Below are positions 42,993 through 43,088 of a stretch of 43,088 nucleotides of DNA, piece after piece. Numbering within the stretch: position 1 is the stretch's first letter; every line of letters begins with the position of its first letter. This stretch comes from an uncultured Ectothiorhodospiraceae bacterium (GTDB lineage Bacteria > Pseudomonadota > Gammaproteobacteria > Nitrococcales > Nitrococcaceae). Location of the stretch: NCBI GenBank assembly GCA_913056385.1, contig CAJXND010000014.1, forward strand, positions 1-43,088, read 5' to 3'. A program made the position numbers and the translations under genes. The notes below the pieces were generated by a model. The model had not been told where the DNA came from, made no database searches, and saw only the letters and a list, made by a program, of their open reading frames with translations.

Positions 42993-43088
42993 TCATCGCG
43001 CATTACCGGGGTAAGCGGCTCGGATCTTGAGGAAGAAGTACTCATCATCCCGGAAGCCGTAGGCCATCCGCTTGATGACCTTGATCTT
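42993..43088 (-). CDS. C-terminal end of an ISL3-family transposase (cut by window edge)
   Basis: The last 31 codons of a minus-strand gene. The reading begins KIKVIKRMAYGFRDDEYFFL and continues KIRAAYPGNAR before a TGA. The IKVIKRxAYGFRD segment is the well-known end of ISL3-type DDE transposases. Only this end is in the window, so it is unknown whether the element is complete. I found no clear ISL3-type terminal repeat between the stop and the tRNA. The element would be 72 bases from the 5' end of the tRNA. Confidence 0.8.
   Translation of the reverse strand, partial: KIKVIKRMAYGFRDDEYFFLKIRAAYPGNAR

Noticed and set aside
42796-42996. A 66-residue reading frame across the tRNA, with a PIAQWLEQRTHNPLVPGSNPGGP segment
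   Set aside because: This is the familiar artefact from translating a tRNA gene; the frame is explained by the tRNA and has no ribosome-binding site.

Overview
The window is a high-GC, gene-dense piece of a gammaproteobacterial chromosome. Gene content and order (fmt-rsmB followed by ntrYX-trkAH; hisBHAFIE running into tatABC; sucAB-lpd next to prpCD; a Trk potassium system and many acidic proteins) fit a halophilic or haloalkaliphilic member of the Ectothiorhodospiraceae, such as a Spiribacter relative. That placement is inferred from layout and protein character, not from a database search.

Layout. 1-1509 (minus): dprA, running off the left edge, behind a small exported protein. 1630-11351 (plus): one long, tightly coupled run of def, fmt, rsmB, a DUF4390 protein, the NtrY/NtrX two-component pair and the TrkA/TrkH potassium uptake system. 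11377-17130 (plus): a small TPR protein, dtd, hisB-hisH-hisA-hisF-hisI-hisE and tatA-tatB-tatC. 17327-22913: the 2-oxoglutarate dehydrogenase complex (sucA, sucB, lpd) with its own promoter and a terminator. 22971-25541: prpC-prpD of the methylcitrate cycle. 25558-27549: djlA, a cytochrome b561 and a YceI protein. 27550-31546 (minus): an AI-2E family permease, a Cys-rich 'oxidoreductase-like' peptide, a membrane J-domain protein, LrgA, LrgB and a secreted DUF4139-like protein. 31655-36124 (plus): an orphan MotA/TolQ-like plus OmpA/MotB-like stator pair followed by a 7TM-DISM histidine kinase. 36121-38558: a LysR regulator divergent from isocitrate lyase (aceA). 38643-40038: a PrpB-like lyase and, divergently, a small periplasmic protein with a Fur-box-like site upstream. 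40052-42736 (minus): an arsenic operon read arsC-arsR-acr3-arsH. The right edge holds a tRNA-Ile2(CAU) and the last 31 codons of an ISL3-type transposase.

How the genes work together. Central carbon metabolism dominates the middle: OGDH, citrate/2-methylcitrate synthase, 2-methylcitrate dehydratase, isocitrate lyase and a candidate methylisocitrate lyase together suggest growth on acetate and propionate. Most operons are translationally coupled through 4-base ATGA/GTGA overlaps.

The items most worth a second look are (i) the stator-like pair with an unusually long predicted periplasmic coiled coil and its adjacent sensor kinase, which is not a flagellar or Zorya locus; (ii) the NtrX response regulator, whose AAA+ domain has lost the Walker A lysine, the Walker B glutamate, the GAFTGA loop and other ATPase residues; and (iii) the lrgAB/J-domain/oxidoreductase-like operon.
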